Of a stretch of 64,000 nt of DNA, positions 50,135 through 58,441 are shown piece after piece (within the stretch, counting starts at the first letter, position 1; every line of letters starts with the position of its first letter). A model generated the notes under the pieces. It saw only the letters and a list, made by a program, of their open reading frames with translations, ran no database searches and was not told the origin of the DNA. This stretch comes from Chersky-840 sp963794615. Its GTDB lineage: Bacteria > Actinomycetota > Acidimicrobiia > Acidimicrobiales > UBA8190. The stretch spans positions 1 through 64,000 of the forward strand of contig CAWCEP010000010.1 in NCBI GenBank assembly GCA_963794615.1, read 5' to 3'. Position numbers and translations under genes: made by a program.

Positions 50135-51034
50135 TCAGGCTGGAGTCGGTGTATTCGCAAGGATGCGGTTGAGAGTGCGATGACCCATGGTGCTCATCGG
50201 AGGGTTGGTCTGTGCGTAGTACCAGATGGCTCCCATCGACTGTTCAAACGCCCACGCCTTGCTGCGTTCCCACTCCAACTCGTCGGGCGAGAGATCCTCT
50301 TTGAAGACTGCCCGCGGTTCGTCGTCGAGGAGGTGCCAGCCGGCAATGAGGTCCAACGCGGGGTCAGCCGGACCGAAGCCGCCGCAGTCAAGAAGTCCGG
50401 TCAACCTGGCCTCGGTCACGAGAACGTTGCTCGGCGTGAGGTCGCCGTGCGACATAACATCGGGCGAGGTGCGTGGCAACCCAACGAAATAGCCCCACAA
50501 CGCGGCCAGTCTCGGCACGTCAAGGAACTGTCCACTCTTGTGCAGACTTAGTTGTACCCATTCGTCGTGGGTGCGCAGGTCACCGCCCCTCCAACCACGT
50601 TCAAAGCGACGCCCTCCTTTATCCACTCGTCGGAGGGCGGCGATCAGGGTCGCAAGATCATGAGCGAATAAAGTGCTTCCGGAGGCAGCTCCATTCTCGG
50701 CGACAGTTCCGGGTAGCCAGGACTGAACCGACCAAGGCAATGGGTACCCTTCTCCAGGCTTACCGATGGCCACCGGAGTAGGACCGGGAAACGGCGAATG
50801 TCGGTTGAACTCGGCGCTGGCTTTGGCCTCGATCTCCAGGATCTGTCGCTCTGACCCCGGGTTGCGTGGCCGAAGTGGGAAGCGGGCGGCCAGCTCGTCG
50901 CCGATTCTGAAGATGGCGTTGACAGTGCCGCTCGACCTGATGCGACGGAGTGGTAGGTCCGCCCACTCGGGGAATTGGGTCGCCACCAGCTGTTGAGCGC
51001 CCTGGTCGGAGATCTGGATCTCATCATCGTGCAT
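50135..51034 (-). CDS. aminoglycoside-phosphotransferase-like kinase
   Basis: The protein has 299 residues from ATG 51034. The N-lobe has IRSSGTVNAIFRIGDELAARFPLR; the catalytic loop is VMSHGDLTPSNVLVTEARLTGLLDCGGFGPADPALDL, with HGDxxxxN and Asp in LLDCGG as the metal ligand. The C-terminal helices WERSKAWAFEQSMGAIWYY are typical of APH(3')-related proteins in Actinobacteria. It may phosphorylate aminoglycosides or unrelated hydroxyl compounds. Single gene, with no linked resistance gene. Confidence 0.88.
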   Translation of the reverse strand: MHDDEIQISDQGAQQLVATQFPEWADLPLRRIRSSGTVNAIFRIGDELAARFPLRPRNPGSERQILEIEAKASAEFNRHSPFPGPTPVAIGKPGEGYPLPWSVQSWLPGTVAENGAASGSTLFAHDLATLIAALRRVDKGGRRFERGWRGGDLRTHDEWVQLSLHKSGQFLDVPRLAALWGYFVGLPRTSPDVMSHGDLTPSNVLVTEARLTGLLDCGGFGPADPALDLIAGWHLLDDEPRAVFKEDLSPDELEWERSKAWAFEQSMGAIWYYAQTNPPMSTMGHRTLNRILANTPTPA

Positions 51035-51479
51035 CGTCACCACGAGAGATTGTTGCAGGCATTCCGTGTCGGAGTCCGCGTCTTGGGATGGCCGGACAAT
51101 GCATTTCGGACCGACAAATCGCCGAACACTCAATCTGCGAGACAGTCCGGACTGAGTTCGATGCCATCACTTTCTTTTGTCAGGCCCGCATTCGTTCATG
51201 GGCGAATCCGGTCCCGCGATCCGACCTTCCAGCAAATGGGGGAAGCAATACAGCGGGACGGTGGCGTTGGCACCCGTGTCAGGCAACTTGACGCAAAGTG
51301 TCCAGCCCTCGGACTCTGACTCCGTTGACGCTCACAATGCCGATCCGGACCGGGTGTGTGGGGCAGCGGTCCGTCGACCGGGATGGGGTTCTTGCGACCG
51401 GGCCGATGGGTGGGCACCTTTGCCGGTCAGGGCACCTGGGAACGGCTCCCGCACGGCTTCCGTGCCAGGATTGGATTCC
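51035..51479. other. intergenic region without a supported gene
   Basis: About 445 bp between divergently transcribed genes. I find no coding frame with family features. AATGCCGATCCGGACCGG at 51338-51355 resembles part of intergenic repeat A. Confidence 0.35.
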
Positions 51480-51968
51480 ATGGACCCCGAAACACAGGTA
51501 TTGCTTGACTGCCTTGAAAGCCAACGTGGCCACGTCCTTGGGATCTTGGACGGACTTACGGACGAGGAACTCCAACGGGCAATGTTGCCAAGTGGTTGGG
51601 CCATCCTCGGTCTGGTCAACCATCTTGCCCTTGATGTGGAGCGGTTCTGGTTCCGTGAAGTCGTGGCTGGTGAGAGGCTGCCCGAAGGTACCAGTGGCTC
51701 CGTTTCTGCGTGGAGAGTTTCCCCAGAAACACCGGCAGCATCCGTTCTTGATTCCTACCGCCAGGAGATTCAACGAGCCAACGTCATTGTTGCGTCCACA
51801 CCCCTGGGCGCCGAGCCCAGTATGTGGCCTGACTTCTTCGGCGAGTGGAGGCTGGCAGACCTGCGGGCCGTTTTGTTGCACGTAATCGCTGAGACCGCTT
51901 GTCACGCCGGTCACCTCGATGCTGCCCGCGAACTCATTGACGGACGCACCTGGCTCAAGCTCACCTAG
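51480..51968 (+). CDS. DinB/DUF664-family protein
   Basis: The protein has 162 residues from ATG 51480. PETQVLLDCLESQRGHVLGILDGLTDEELQRAMLPSGWAILGLVNHLALDVERFWFREVVAG is the standard DUF664 opening, and LRAVLLHVIAETACHAGHLDAARELIDGRTW the closing pattern, matching the family of the truncated gene at position 1. Metal-ligand His residues are in NHLALD and in ETACHAGHLD. Thiol-transfer or detoxification role is inferred from family only. Confidence 0.88.
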   Translation: MDPETQVLLDCLESQRGHVLGILDGLTDEELQRAMLPSGWAILGLVNHLALDVERFWFREVVAGERLPEGTSGSVSAWRVSPETPAASVLDSYRQEIQRANVIVASTPLGAEPSMWPDFFGEWRLADLRAVLLHVIAETACHAGHLDAARELIDGRTWLKLT

Positions 51969-52056
51969 CCCAGCGCGCCATGCCGATGCCGTTCCCGACT
52001 GGGTCGGACCTTGTACCGCCGCCAGGGACACCCTGACCCGGCACTTCCGGACGGTG

Positions 52057-52344
52057 TCAGGCGGTGTGTTTGCCGACAGGGAACCGGTGTTCCCGACGGC
52101 CAAACAGCACGACCGTCCAGAGTGTCAGGACGGCAACGAGAGGGAGCGAAACGGGCACCAGTGCGATCACGCCGTAATGCTCGACCGCCGTTTGGTGAAC
52201 GAGTACGAGACTCAGTCCGTTGATCGTCTGGGTGTACGCACGGATGTACGCCGCAGCGACAACGAGGCCAAGGCTTCCAAGCGCGGCTAGGGACAGGCCG
52301 ACGAGCGCCAGCGGACTTGATCGTTGGAAGCGACCTGAATCCAC
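52057..52344 (-). CDS. small two-helix membrane protein
   Basis: The protein has 95 residues. Two hydrophobic helices (ALVGLSLAALGSLGLVVAAAYI, ALVPVSLPLVAVLTLWTVVLF) are joined by a polar loop of about 25 residues and framed by short basic ends. No family is recognised. Start ATG 52344; the gene is convergent with the DinB gene. Confidence 0.6.
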   Translation of the reverse strand: MDSGRFQRSSPLALVGLSLAALGSLGLVVAAAYIRAYTQTINGLSLVLVHQTAVEHYGVIALVPVSLPLVAVLTLWTVVLFGRREHRFPVGKHTA

Positions 52345-52401
52345 AGGCTGAAGTCTACGTTCTCGGGGACAGCCGATGCCCTCGGGCGTTGCACACCCTG
52401 T

Positions 52402-52460
52402 GTTCGGGGATCTCGTGCGCCATACCAGGCCCCGAACGGCGCCCGAGTCCTGGCAGTACC
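52402..52460 (+). repeat. intergenic palindromic repeat, copy B
   Basis: GTTCGGGG (52402-52409) pairs exactly with CCCCGAAC (52430-52437), and both arms of the family are present: TCTCGTGCGCC on the left and GGCGCCCGAGTC on the right. It lies between two minus-strand genes. Confidence 0.7.
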
Positions 52461-52596
52461 GGTCGGCTCATCTGAGTCGGTCTATCCAAGTATCTGCGTC
52501 GTTATCGGATGGGTGCGAGAGACTGCTCTTCTCGGTTGAGACTTAGGTCGTGACAGACCAAGAGGTCTGGACAGCGCTCTGAGGTATCTCGTCGTC

Positions 52597-53343
52597 CTAA
52601 GTGAGTACCAGGAGATCCACGCCCATGGGCTGTGGTCGCTGACCCTCGGCGATTGCTCGGTCGAGGCGGGCGAGCCCTTCGGCGAACGCAGCATCCGAAA
52701 TCGGTGCCAGAACCGAATCGGTGTGCCGCATTGCTACGGCCCATTCGCGAAAGGGTTGAAGATCCTGCCAACGGTCTTCGTACACTCGGACGAGGGCGGT
52801 GTACGCAAACCCAGCCCCAGCGAAGGTCCCGACGACCTCCTCGACGGTTGGCCATGCTGCTGCCACAGCGGCAGCGGCCGGGAAGTGCCGAAACAGCTCC
52901 ACCTCGGCCTGGAGATCTGGAAAGTTGTTGCGGATCAGGACAGAGGCACCGTCGCTCAGCACGCGGCGTAGCTCCAGCGCACAAAGCTCGATGTCAGTGA
53001 GATGGTGTACGACGGTCGACAACCAAGCTCCCCTGCAGGTCGAATCACCAAGCGGCAACGCCTCGGCCTGGGCAGCTAGGTAGTGTGCGCTCTCCGGAAG
53101 ACCGGCAGTCCTCCCCACTGACCGCATACCAGTTGAGGGCTCGACGGCAAGGACCGGGACGTGGAACCAAACGGAGAACGCACGGGTCCAGATCCCAGTC
53201 CCAGCGCCCAGATCGAGGAGAGGTTTCTCGCTCTGAGGCACAAAACGCTCGATCTGGCGGCGCCAGGGCTCAAGAACCTCGACGGGAAGCCGACGCCCGG
53301 CTTCGTAGTGCTCGGCTTCGTGGTCGTAGTCGACGCGTGCCAC
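52597..53343 (-). CDS. class I SAM-dependent methyltransferase
   Basis: The protein has 248 residues from GTG 53343 (ARVDYDHEAEHYEAGRRLP, the usual substrate-cap start). Motif I is KPLLDLGAGTGIWTRAFSVWF; VPVLAVEPSTGMR, AEALPLGDSTCRGAWLSTVVHHL and ALELRRVLSDGASVLIRNNFPDL follow. The rest is a helical cap. Substrate unknown; the layout resembles small-molecule methyltransferases of Actinobacteria. Confidence 0.88.
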   Translation of the reverse strand: MARVDYDHEAEHYEAGRRLPVEVLEPWRRQIERFVPQSEKPLLDLGAGTGIWTRAFSVWFHVPVLAVEPSTGMRSVGRTAGLPESAHYLAAQAEALPLGDSTCRGAWLSTVVHHLTDIELCALELRRVLSDGASVLIRNNFPDLQAEVELFRHFPAAAAVAAAWPTVEEVVGTFAGAGFAYTALVRVYEDRWQDLQPFREWAVAMRHTDSVLAPISDAAFAEGLARLDRAIAEGQRPQPMGVDLLVLT

Positions 53344-53386
53344 TGAGCCAGCATGGCACCAAGGGCGACTTGTGGCCATCCACGGG

Positions 53387-53515
53387 TCAGTTTGATTCTG
53401 AGGTGGATGAATCCTGACTCGGCAGGTCTCGGCAACAGCACTCCGGATCGGCACATAGAGCCATGCGAACCCCGCGATCGACCACGCAGCCACAATCGGC
53501 GCAGGTCATGTTCAC
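53387..53515 (-). CDS. 42-aa cysteine-rich zinc-ribbon micro-protein
   Basis: Start GTG 53515 is preceded by AAGGAG with a 7-nt spacer, on the minus strand. The translation begins MNMTCADCGCVVDRGVRMAL and then has CADPECCCRDLPSQD: CxxC-x-C, then C-x4-CCC, seven Cys in 28 residues, then a Ser/Thr tail. This is a plausible zinc-binding micro-protein sitting in an otherwise empty gap between two genes. No family is recognised. Confidence 0.6.
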   Translation of the reverse strand: MNMTCADCGCVVDRGVRMALCADPECCCRDLPSQDSSTSESN

Positions 53516-53674
53516 GATTCGGCTCCTTGTCGGAGAGGTGAGCCAAAGGTGTTCGGCACTCCCAAGAAGTTACCTCCTCAGTCGAGCAACCCGGCGACCT
53601 CCCACACGGGCCTAGCAGGGTGTCTGGTTCCTCTCGTTGCGATCCGATGATCTGGGTGCGGCAGACTGGGTTCC

Positions 53675-54070
53675 GTGCGTAAGCAGTACCACCTCTGGCC
53701 TGGAGAGAAGGGCCTGGACGCATGGGACATCGACAAGCTGATCCGGCGCAGTGCGGGACTCCCGGTCCGAGAGGTCCCGCTCGATACCCTTCGTGACGTG
53801 GACACGGACTACTGGTTCAAGGGAAGCATGGAGGTGGCCACCGTTCGGAAGGTGGTCGAGCACATCCGGCTCATCCAAGAGGTCGACCCCTCGTACCCAA
53901 TCATCCTCGGCGTCGATGGTCGAGTGATGGACGGAATGCACAGGATCGCCCGTGCGCTGCTTGAAGGCCGCTCCGCCATCGCCGCGGTGCAGTTCCAGTT
54001 CCAGCCAGAACCGGACTACCGGAACTGCCGACCGAAGGATCTTCCCTACGATGAGGAGAGCGCACGATAG
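53675..54070 (+). CDS. ParB/sulfiredoxin-like nuclease-fold protein
   Basis: The protein has 131 residues from GTG 53675. LPVREVPLDTLRDVDTDYWF is followed by TVRKVVEHIRLIQEVDPSYPIILGVDGRVMDGMHRIARALLEGRSAIAAVQF. The order strand, helix and GVDGRVMDGMHRIARAL matches the ParB N-terminal (ParB/Srx) domain, where the GxxRxxAA-like box holds nucleotide; here MDGMHR fills that place. Small stand-alone members are not DNA-partition proteins; role unknown. Its stop lies inside palindromic repeat E. Confidence 0.72.
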   Translation: MRKQYHLWPGEKGLDAWDIDKLIRRSAGLPVREVPLDTLRDVDTDYWFKGSMEVATVRKVVEHIRLIQEVDPSYPIILGVDGRVMDGMHRIARALLEGRSAIAAVQFQFQPEPDYRNCRPKDLPYDEESAR

Positions 54071-54130
54071 TCGGGGCTACTTCTCATCATCCCGGCGCCG
54101 TTGGGCGCCCGAGCCTCGGTGATCCCGACT
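54069..54130 (+). repeat. intergenic palindromic repeat, copy E
   Basis: AGTCGGG (54069-54075) pairs with CCCGACT (54124-54130); the inside contains GGCGCC twice. The right arm GGGCGCCCGAGCCTCGG and the following TGATCCCGACT match copies C and F. It overlaps the stop codon of the ParB-like gene and lies between convergent genes. Confidence 0.7.
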
Positions 54131-54183
54131 ACTGCAGTGGTCCTGATATTGGTTTTGGGACGGCGTCAATGAAGTCCTGTCCA

Positions 54184-54471
54184 TCACTTTGGCGCGTTTC
54201 GCTCGATCGCAGACCAGGCCACGTCTGCTGGTGCCTTTGGTGGGGGGTCTCGCCGTTCAACGTCGTCTGCATTGCGGAGGTCGGCTCCCCAGCTTTCCTC
54301 GTTGTTCTCGCCGAGCCTGACGGGTTCCACTGTGAACGGCCCGTCAGGTGCAGGATCTTGTCCTTCGACTTCACCGTCCCGAACGAGTGGAGTCGGTGTG
54401 CCGTCTGACATCCACCGCGCCTCATGCCGAGCGTATGGGTCCGTAAACCAACCTTCAAGGTTGTCGTTCAC
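54184..54471 (-). CDS. small DUF2510-like protein
   Basis: The protein has 95 residues from ATG 54471. EGWFTDPYARHEARWMSDGTPTPLVRDG has the G-W-x-x-DP-x-x-R-H-x-x-R-W pattern of DUF2510 modules, followed by an acidic low-complexity tail (EGQDPAPDGPFTVEPVRLGE, then RNADDVERRDPPPK). No transmembrane helix. Function unknown; this module usually heads membrane proteins, so this one is unusually short. Confidence 0.68.
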   Translation of the reverse strand: MNDNLEGWFTDPYARHEARWMSDGTPTPLVRDGEVEGQDPAPDGPFTVEPVRLGENNEESWGADLRNADDVERRDPPPKAPADVAWSAIERNAPK

Positions 54472-54605
54472 AGCTGAACCCTACGACGTCACAGGTAGCA
54501 GCGCTCGCGGCGGCGGTCCGTCGACCTGGACCGGTGATCGATGATGACCATCCTGAGGGGTGCCCTGTAGCCGTCACGTTCGTGCGGTTTCGACGCCGCC
54601 TGCAT

Positions 54606-55556
54606 CTATGGCGTCTCGGCTGGGCATCCGACCTTCCCCGCCTCGATAGTTGCAATCCGCGACACCTGACCCGGTTGGTTCGGCTCGTATGTCAGCAATC
54701 CCTCCAGGAAGTAGCCATCCGAGGTCGTCACCATCCAGCTTCCACCTTGAGCCAGCGAAGTCTGAAGGCGCGATCCGTAGCTCTTTTGAGCTTGTGCCAG
54801 TGTGTCGCCAACCCGCACGCCATTCGCCGTTGCCAGAGTGGCTGTGGCAGGAGCTTGAGGACCGTGAGGAGGTGAGCTATAGCCGACGAACATTTGGTTT
54901 GAAAAGTAGGCCGTAGCGGATGCCCAGTTGACGTAGTGGTCGATCTGGCATTCGCCGATCCCGCTCATGGCCGATGCGACCATCGGAGCGCCAAGGAGAT
55001 CGTTGAGCGTCGAGATGGCGTCGTTCTCAACCTCGCCGAACATCACTGAACCGATGCCGTAACTCAGCAACGTGGGGTGCCTGGCTGGGGGACTCGGTCC
55101 TCCCAGTCGCTTGAGCGTCTCGGAGGCCACATTGTAGGAATACCTCGCTTGGTCCGACGCAGTTAGCTGGAGGATGTTCCCGGAAAACGAGGCAATCCTA
55201 AGCGCCCCATCCTCCCCGCCGAGTACGTCACCAGTTGCGAAAATGTTCGTCGCTGGCTGGACGGACTCGTAGACCTCGGTCAGATTGGAATCTCCAACGT
55301 GACCGGTCGCCAGAATGGCGGGCTCCGACCCGGCCCACACTCTGACGCTCTGCGCCTCGACCGTCCGAGTCCATGAGTTGATGGAGTTGATGTCAACGCT
55401 CGTTGGAGGGAGAGACGGATGCTCGACAATGACCCCAGGTTGTTCTGTGGTCGAGGAGGCGCCAGTCATTGGCCTGGGACTGGATTCTCCGCAGCCCAGG
55501 AGCAGGAGGCCGAACACCGTTGCTATGAGTCCGAGTCGGGGCAGGACGACCCTCAT
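54606..55556 (-). CDS. lipoprotein of unknown function
   Basis: The protein has 316 residues. MRVVLPRLGLIATVFGLLLLGCGES is a lipoprotein signal peptide with lipobox LLLGC. The mature part has a Ser/Thr-rich linker, a beta-rich domain (AILATGHVGDSNLTEVYESV) and a C-terminal half with ALLYFSNQMFVGYSSPP-like aromatic strands and NGVRVGDTLAQAQKSYGSRLQTSLAQGG, a pattern seen in small extracytoplasmic actinobacterial domains. It would be anchored to the outer face of the membrane. Confidence 0.8.
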   Translation of the reverse strand: MRVVLPRLGLIATVFGLLLLGCGESSPRPMTGASSTTEQPGVIVEHPSLPPTSVDINSINSWTRTVEAQSVRVWAGSEPAILATGHVGDSNLTEVYESVQPATNIFATGDVLGGEDGALRIASFSGNILQLTASDQARYSYNVASETLKRLGGPSPPARHPTLLSYGIGSVMFGEVENDAISTLNDLLGAPMVASAMSGIGECQIDHYVNWASATAYFSNQMFVGYSSPPHGPQAPATATLATANGVRVGDTLAQAQKSYGSRLQTSLAQGGSWMVTTSDGYFLEGLLTYEPNQPGQVSRIATIEAGKVGCPAETP

Positions 55557-55663
55557 GGCTGACCTCCTGAGCAGTCAGTGTGCCACCACCCGCTGCCGCA
55601 CGGTACATGCCGATTCGGATGGAGGTCGGCCTGAAGGTTGGGCCCGTCCCAAACAGCTACAGA

Positions 55664-55721
55664 GTCGGGCATCTCGTGCGCCAGACCGACTCGGACCGGC
55701 GCTTGAGTCAGGGTGATCCCG
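55664..55721 (+). repeat. intergenic palindromic repeat, copy C
   Basis: Left arm GTCGGGCATCTCGTGCGCC, right arm GGCGCTTGAGTCAGGG then TGATCCCG. Left TCGGG pairs with right CCCG, and GCGCC with GGCGC. The gap between the two minus-strand genes also contains ATGCCGATTCGGA (55609-55621), shared with copy A, and CCGTTCCCAATCAG (55785-55798), shared with the gap holding copy F. Confidence 0.75.
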
Positions 55722-55799
55722 CGTAGCCCGAGGGCACCAACGTTTCGGCATTGCAGGAGATGTTGGAAGGTCGGGCATCGAAACCGTTCCCAATCAGAG

Positions 55800-56432
55800 T
55801 CATTCTGAGAGTTCGTAGGTGACTGCGACCCTGCAACTCACGGTCAGGCTGCCAGGCTCGACCTGAAGGTGCGTGGCGGCGGAACCAGACGCTCTAGTTG
55901 CAAAGCCGAGATACGAAGGGTCTTTCGGTAAGGATCCCTCATCGATGGAAAGGGTCCGCCCCAAGCGACCTCCCGCTGCTTCTGCAAGCTCAGTCGCCCT
56001 GGTGCGAGCGTCTTCCATCGCAGCAACTCGTGCTTCCCGCTTCAGGGGTGTGGGATCGGCGATGGTGAGAAGGATGGCCCGAATCTGAAGGCCATCACCT
56101 GCCACGGAGACGAGGCCCGCGACATGGTCGTCCAACTTGGTCACCTGTCGAATGGTGATCTCGAGCTGGTAACTGGCCACTCTGGCCGTCACCATCTGCT
56201 TGCTGTGATCGAAGAAGTCCTGCACGTTGAGGCCGGTCGTTTGTAGATCGGCGGGGGCTAGACCCGTCGCTTTCAACGATTCAGCAACCTGCGCCGAGAG
56301 AATGCCAACACGGGAAAGCGCATCCGCCACGGTGTCTGCCATCACGTTCAGGGTTGCGTGGACGATGCAACGGTCGGGAACCCCAACGACCGCCCCCTCG
56401 CCTACTACCGACAACCGCGGATGCTCGGCCAT
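55800..56432 (-). CDS. SIMPL-domain (DUF541) protein
   Basis: The protein has 210 residues from ATG 56432. RLSVVGEGAVVGVPDRCIVHATLNVMADTVADALSRV, LQTTGLNVQDFFD, YQLEITIRQVTKLDDHVAGLVSVAGDGLQI and AREARVAAMEDARTRATELAEAAGGRLG match the whole SIMPL/DUF541 domain. Most members have a signal peptide; here none is seen, so this one is cytoplasmic. Function unclear; relatives are oligomeric periplasmic proteins linked to oxidative stress. Confidence 0.88.
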   Translation of the reverse strand: MAEHPRLSVVGEGAVVGVPDRCIVHATLNVMADTVADALSRVGILSAQVAESLKATGLAPADLQTTGLNVQDFFDHSKQMVTARVASYQLEITIRQVTKLDDHVAGLVSVAGDGLQIRAILLTIADPTPLKREARVAAMEDARTRATELAEAAGGRLGRTLSIDEGSLPKDPSYLGFATRASGSAATHLQVEPGSLTVSCRVAVTYELSE

Positions 56433-56534
56433 GCGAAACGGTAACCCTCCTGCGTGACAGGTTCAACGTCGGGTATCCGATAGATGGTTCGCCGACAGGG
56501 TTCGGCTCAACGGTGAGGGCGTAGCCGCCCCGGT

Positions 56535-56597
56535 AGTCGGGATCTCGTGCGCCCCACCGGCTCCGCCCGGCGGCCGAACCAAGGTGATGCCGGTAGC
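56535..56597 (+). repeat. intergenic palindromic repeat, copy D
   Basis: Left arm AGTCGGGATCTCGTGCGCC, right arm CCGGCGGCCGAACCAAGG. Left and right arms match copies B and C. It lies between divergent genes. Confidence 0.65.
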
Positions 56598-56650
56598 CGC
56601 CGGACACTAGTTACGATTCTCGGTGCGGCTGAGGGCAACGGGAGGTGACG

Positions 56651-57088
56651 ATGATGGTCGATGTGACAACGGAGGTCTTGATCGGACGAGCAGTCGACGT
56701 TGTGGCCTCGTATGCCGGTGACCCGTCTAATGCACCCTCCTGGTACGAGAACATCAAGTGCATCGAGTGGAAGACCGAACCGCCTCTGCGGGTGGGATCC
56801 AGGGTGGCATTCGTCGCTCACTTCCTTAGGCGGGAACTCGCTTACACCTACGAAATCGTTGATCTTGTCCCCAAAGAACGCCTTGTCATGCGGACCGCTG
56901 AAGGGCCATTCCCGATGGAGACCACCTACACCTGGTCCTCCGTCGAGGGATCGACCCGCATGACCCTACGAAATCGAGGAGAGCCGTCAGGATTCTCCAA
57001 GCTGTCCGCACCCTTCATGGCCATGGCGATGAAGCGAGCCAACCGTAAGGATCTCGATCACTTGCGGACTCTCATCGAATCCATGTAA
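56651..57088 (+). CDS. SRPBCC (START/polyketide-cyclase-fold) protein
   Basis: The protein has 145 residues from ATG 56651; GGAGGTG (56641-56647) precedes it. MVDVTTEVLIGRAVDVVASYAGDPSNAPSWYENIKCIEWKTEPPLRVGSRVAF is the standard SRPBCC opening, and LVMRTAEGPFPMETTYTWS, GSTRMTLRNRGEPSGFSKL, APFMAMAMKRANRKDLDHLRTLIE complete the helix-grip fold. Binds a hydrophobic ligand; identity unknown. Confidence 0.88.
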   Translation: MMVDVTTEVLIGRAVDVVASYAGDPSNAPSWYENIKCIEWKTEPPLRVGSRVAFVAHFLRRELAYTYEIVDLVPKERLVMRTAEGPFPMETTYTWSSVEGSTRMTLRNRGEPSGFSKLSAPFMAMAMKRANRKDLDHLRTLIESM

Positions 57089-57168
57089 CCCGTCGGCGCT
57101 CATCTCTGGCTCAGGCGCAAGGTGCCAATGCGGTTGTCGCGCCCGTGGAAAATGTCTGATGACGGGCG

Positions 57169-57174
57169 TACCCT
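57169..57174 (+). promoter_or_regulatory. -10 box of a probable leaderless promoter
   Basis: TACCCT (TANNNT) ends 6 nt before ATG 57181 and immediately before ATG 57175. Same box and spacing as at 3139. Confidence 0.4.
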
Positions 57175-57180
57175 ATGGCC

Positions 57181-57531
57181 ATGTTCCAGCGTTGGCGATG
57201 GTCCCGCCGTCTTCGCCAGCGGGCGAAGCCGCTCCACAGCCGTTGCCCAACCTGCTGGATTGGCGTGCTCCTGGCCCCGACCAACCCCGTTCCGGACGGT
57301 TACGAGTCCCGTTGTCGTCCCCAGGCGCATGAGCTACGGCCCTACGGCAAGGTGGAGTTGATCATTCCCCCCGTTGGTTCTCAGGACCGGCGAGGGCTGA
57401 GTCATTTGCCCTCATGTGGGCTGCTACATCGTTCGGGCCTGGGACGGGGGATGGGAGCGATTGGAGGAGCTTCCAGAAGGATGTATTCCGTCATCGAACT
57501 CTGCGATCGGTACTCTCAGACTCCAGCCTGA
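57181..57531 (+). CDS. possible small zinc-ribbon protein
   Basis: The protein has 116 residues from ATG 57181. The first half is coherent: RQRAKPLHSRCPTCWIGVLL, then DGYESRCRPQAHELRPYGKV, with a C-x2-C and a third Cys. The second half is Arg/Gly-rich and less convincing, so a frameshift near 57390 cannot be excluded. Support comes from the Cys pattern and the leaderless-type -10 box. Family unknown. Confidence 0.4.
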   Translation: MFQRWRWSRRLRQRAKPLHSRCPTCWIGVLLAPTNPVPDGYESRCRPQAHELRPYGKVELIIPPVGSQDRRGLSHLPSCGLLHRSGLGRGMGAIGGASRRMYSVIELCDRYSQTPA

Positions 57532-57754
57532 AGATCCGTACTGACGTGAAAGTGCAACGCTTGGCGACTCCGATCGAGACGCGTGGTCCCGTCACCCGGG
57601 GACAATGTGCCGATACCGGTTATGGCGCCCGGGGTGCGATGGCCGCCAACCCTGCCGATTGTTTGGCCTTCGGTCAGGGCTGGTGGGCGTTGTTTGTCGT
57701 GCCAAGGGACGTACGCTTAGGCCGTCCTTCGCCTCTCAGTTGAAGGAGCATCAG

Positions 57755-57964
57755 ATGAACGAGACCGAAGACCGAATCCGAAGCGAGAACGCCGAGCTTC
57801 GTCGCCTCCTGAAGAAGCACCAGTGGGGTGGACTGACGCCAACAGGTTCCAACGGATGTTGCCCCGAATGCTCGGGAGCGGCGCCCCCTTTCGGGAGTGG
57901 TCATCGTTCGGGCTGCGCCATTGCGGCAGCGTTGGACGAAGCATCAAAAGCCGAGCCAGACTGA
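57755..57964 (+). CDS. small coiled-coil/zinc-ribbon protein
   Basis: The protein has 69 residues from ATG 57755; AAGGAG precedes it with good spacing. MNETEDRIRSENAELRRLLKKH is an N-terminal coiled coil, and NGCCPECSGAAPPFGSGHRSGCAIAAAL has four Cys (CC-x2-C, then C) plus His, a zinc-ribbon layout found in small phage and actinobacterial proteins. Function unknown. Confidence 0.65.
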   Translation: MNETEDRIRSENAELRRLLKKHQWGGLTPTGSNGCCPECSGAAPPFGSGHRSGCAIAAALDEASKAEPD

Positions 57965-58090
57965 TCAACTCGCAGAGGGGGACCGGGCTGATTCCGACCG
58001 ACCTGGGTGGCCATCCCGGCCTCGTGCAGCACCGTCAACTGTACGGCAGGGAGCGGTTGATGTTCCGATGGAGGACTCACATACTGACGT

Positions 58091-58441
58091 ATGCGACTGG
58101 GCGCTGTGGCGCGCAGAGTTCTGACCGCGGGTTGCGGGGGGCTGTTCTTATTGGCCTGTGGAAACGGGTCGGGCTCCATCGTTGGGTCCGTATTGGTCGA
58201 AAGTCCACAGGCGGGATGGCAAGTCCCAGGCGTTACTGTGACGGTGGAACTGAGGTCGGGTTATCGTGTTGTGGCGAGCGAGCCAGTCCAACCGCATCAA
58301 CAGTTTCATTTCAACGAGCCGTCAGGTAACTACGACCTGGCAGCGGTTGGGATCCGAAACTGCTCTCAAGCGACAACGATCCGTTCGGGAACGTCGATCA
58401 CCCACGATCTGAGGTGCGTCCCGGCACCAGCAGCCGGTTAA
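58091..58441 (+). CDS. small lipoprotein with a transthyretin-like regulatory domain
   Basis: The protein has 116 residues from ATG 58091. ARRVLTAGCGGLFLLACGNGSG ends in a lipobox (LLAC). The mature part, PGVTVTVELRSGYRVVASEP, QFHFNEPSGNYDLAAVGIRNCSQATTIRSG, has the G-x-V and F-x-F-x-x-P-x-G-x-YD-L pattern of carboxypeptidase-regulatory-like (transthyretin-type) beta domains. Anchored outside the cell; role unknown. Confidence 0.72.
   Translation: MRLGAVARRVLTAGCGGLFLLACGNGSGSIVGSVLVESPQAGWQVPGVTVTVELRSGYRVVASEPVQPHQQFHFNEPSGNYDLAAVGIRNCSQATTIRSGTSITHDLRCVPAPAAG

Noticed and set aside
51177..51479. In-frame extension upstream of the DinB gene at 51480
   Set aside because: DinB homology begins at the ATG at 51480; the upstream part is low-complexity without domain features.
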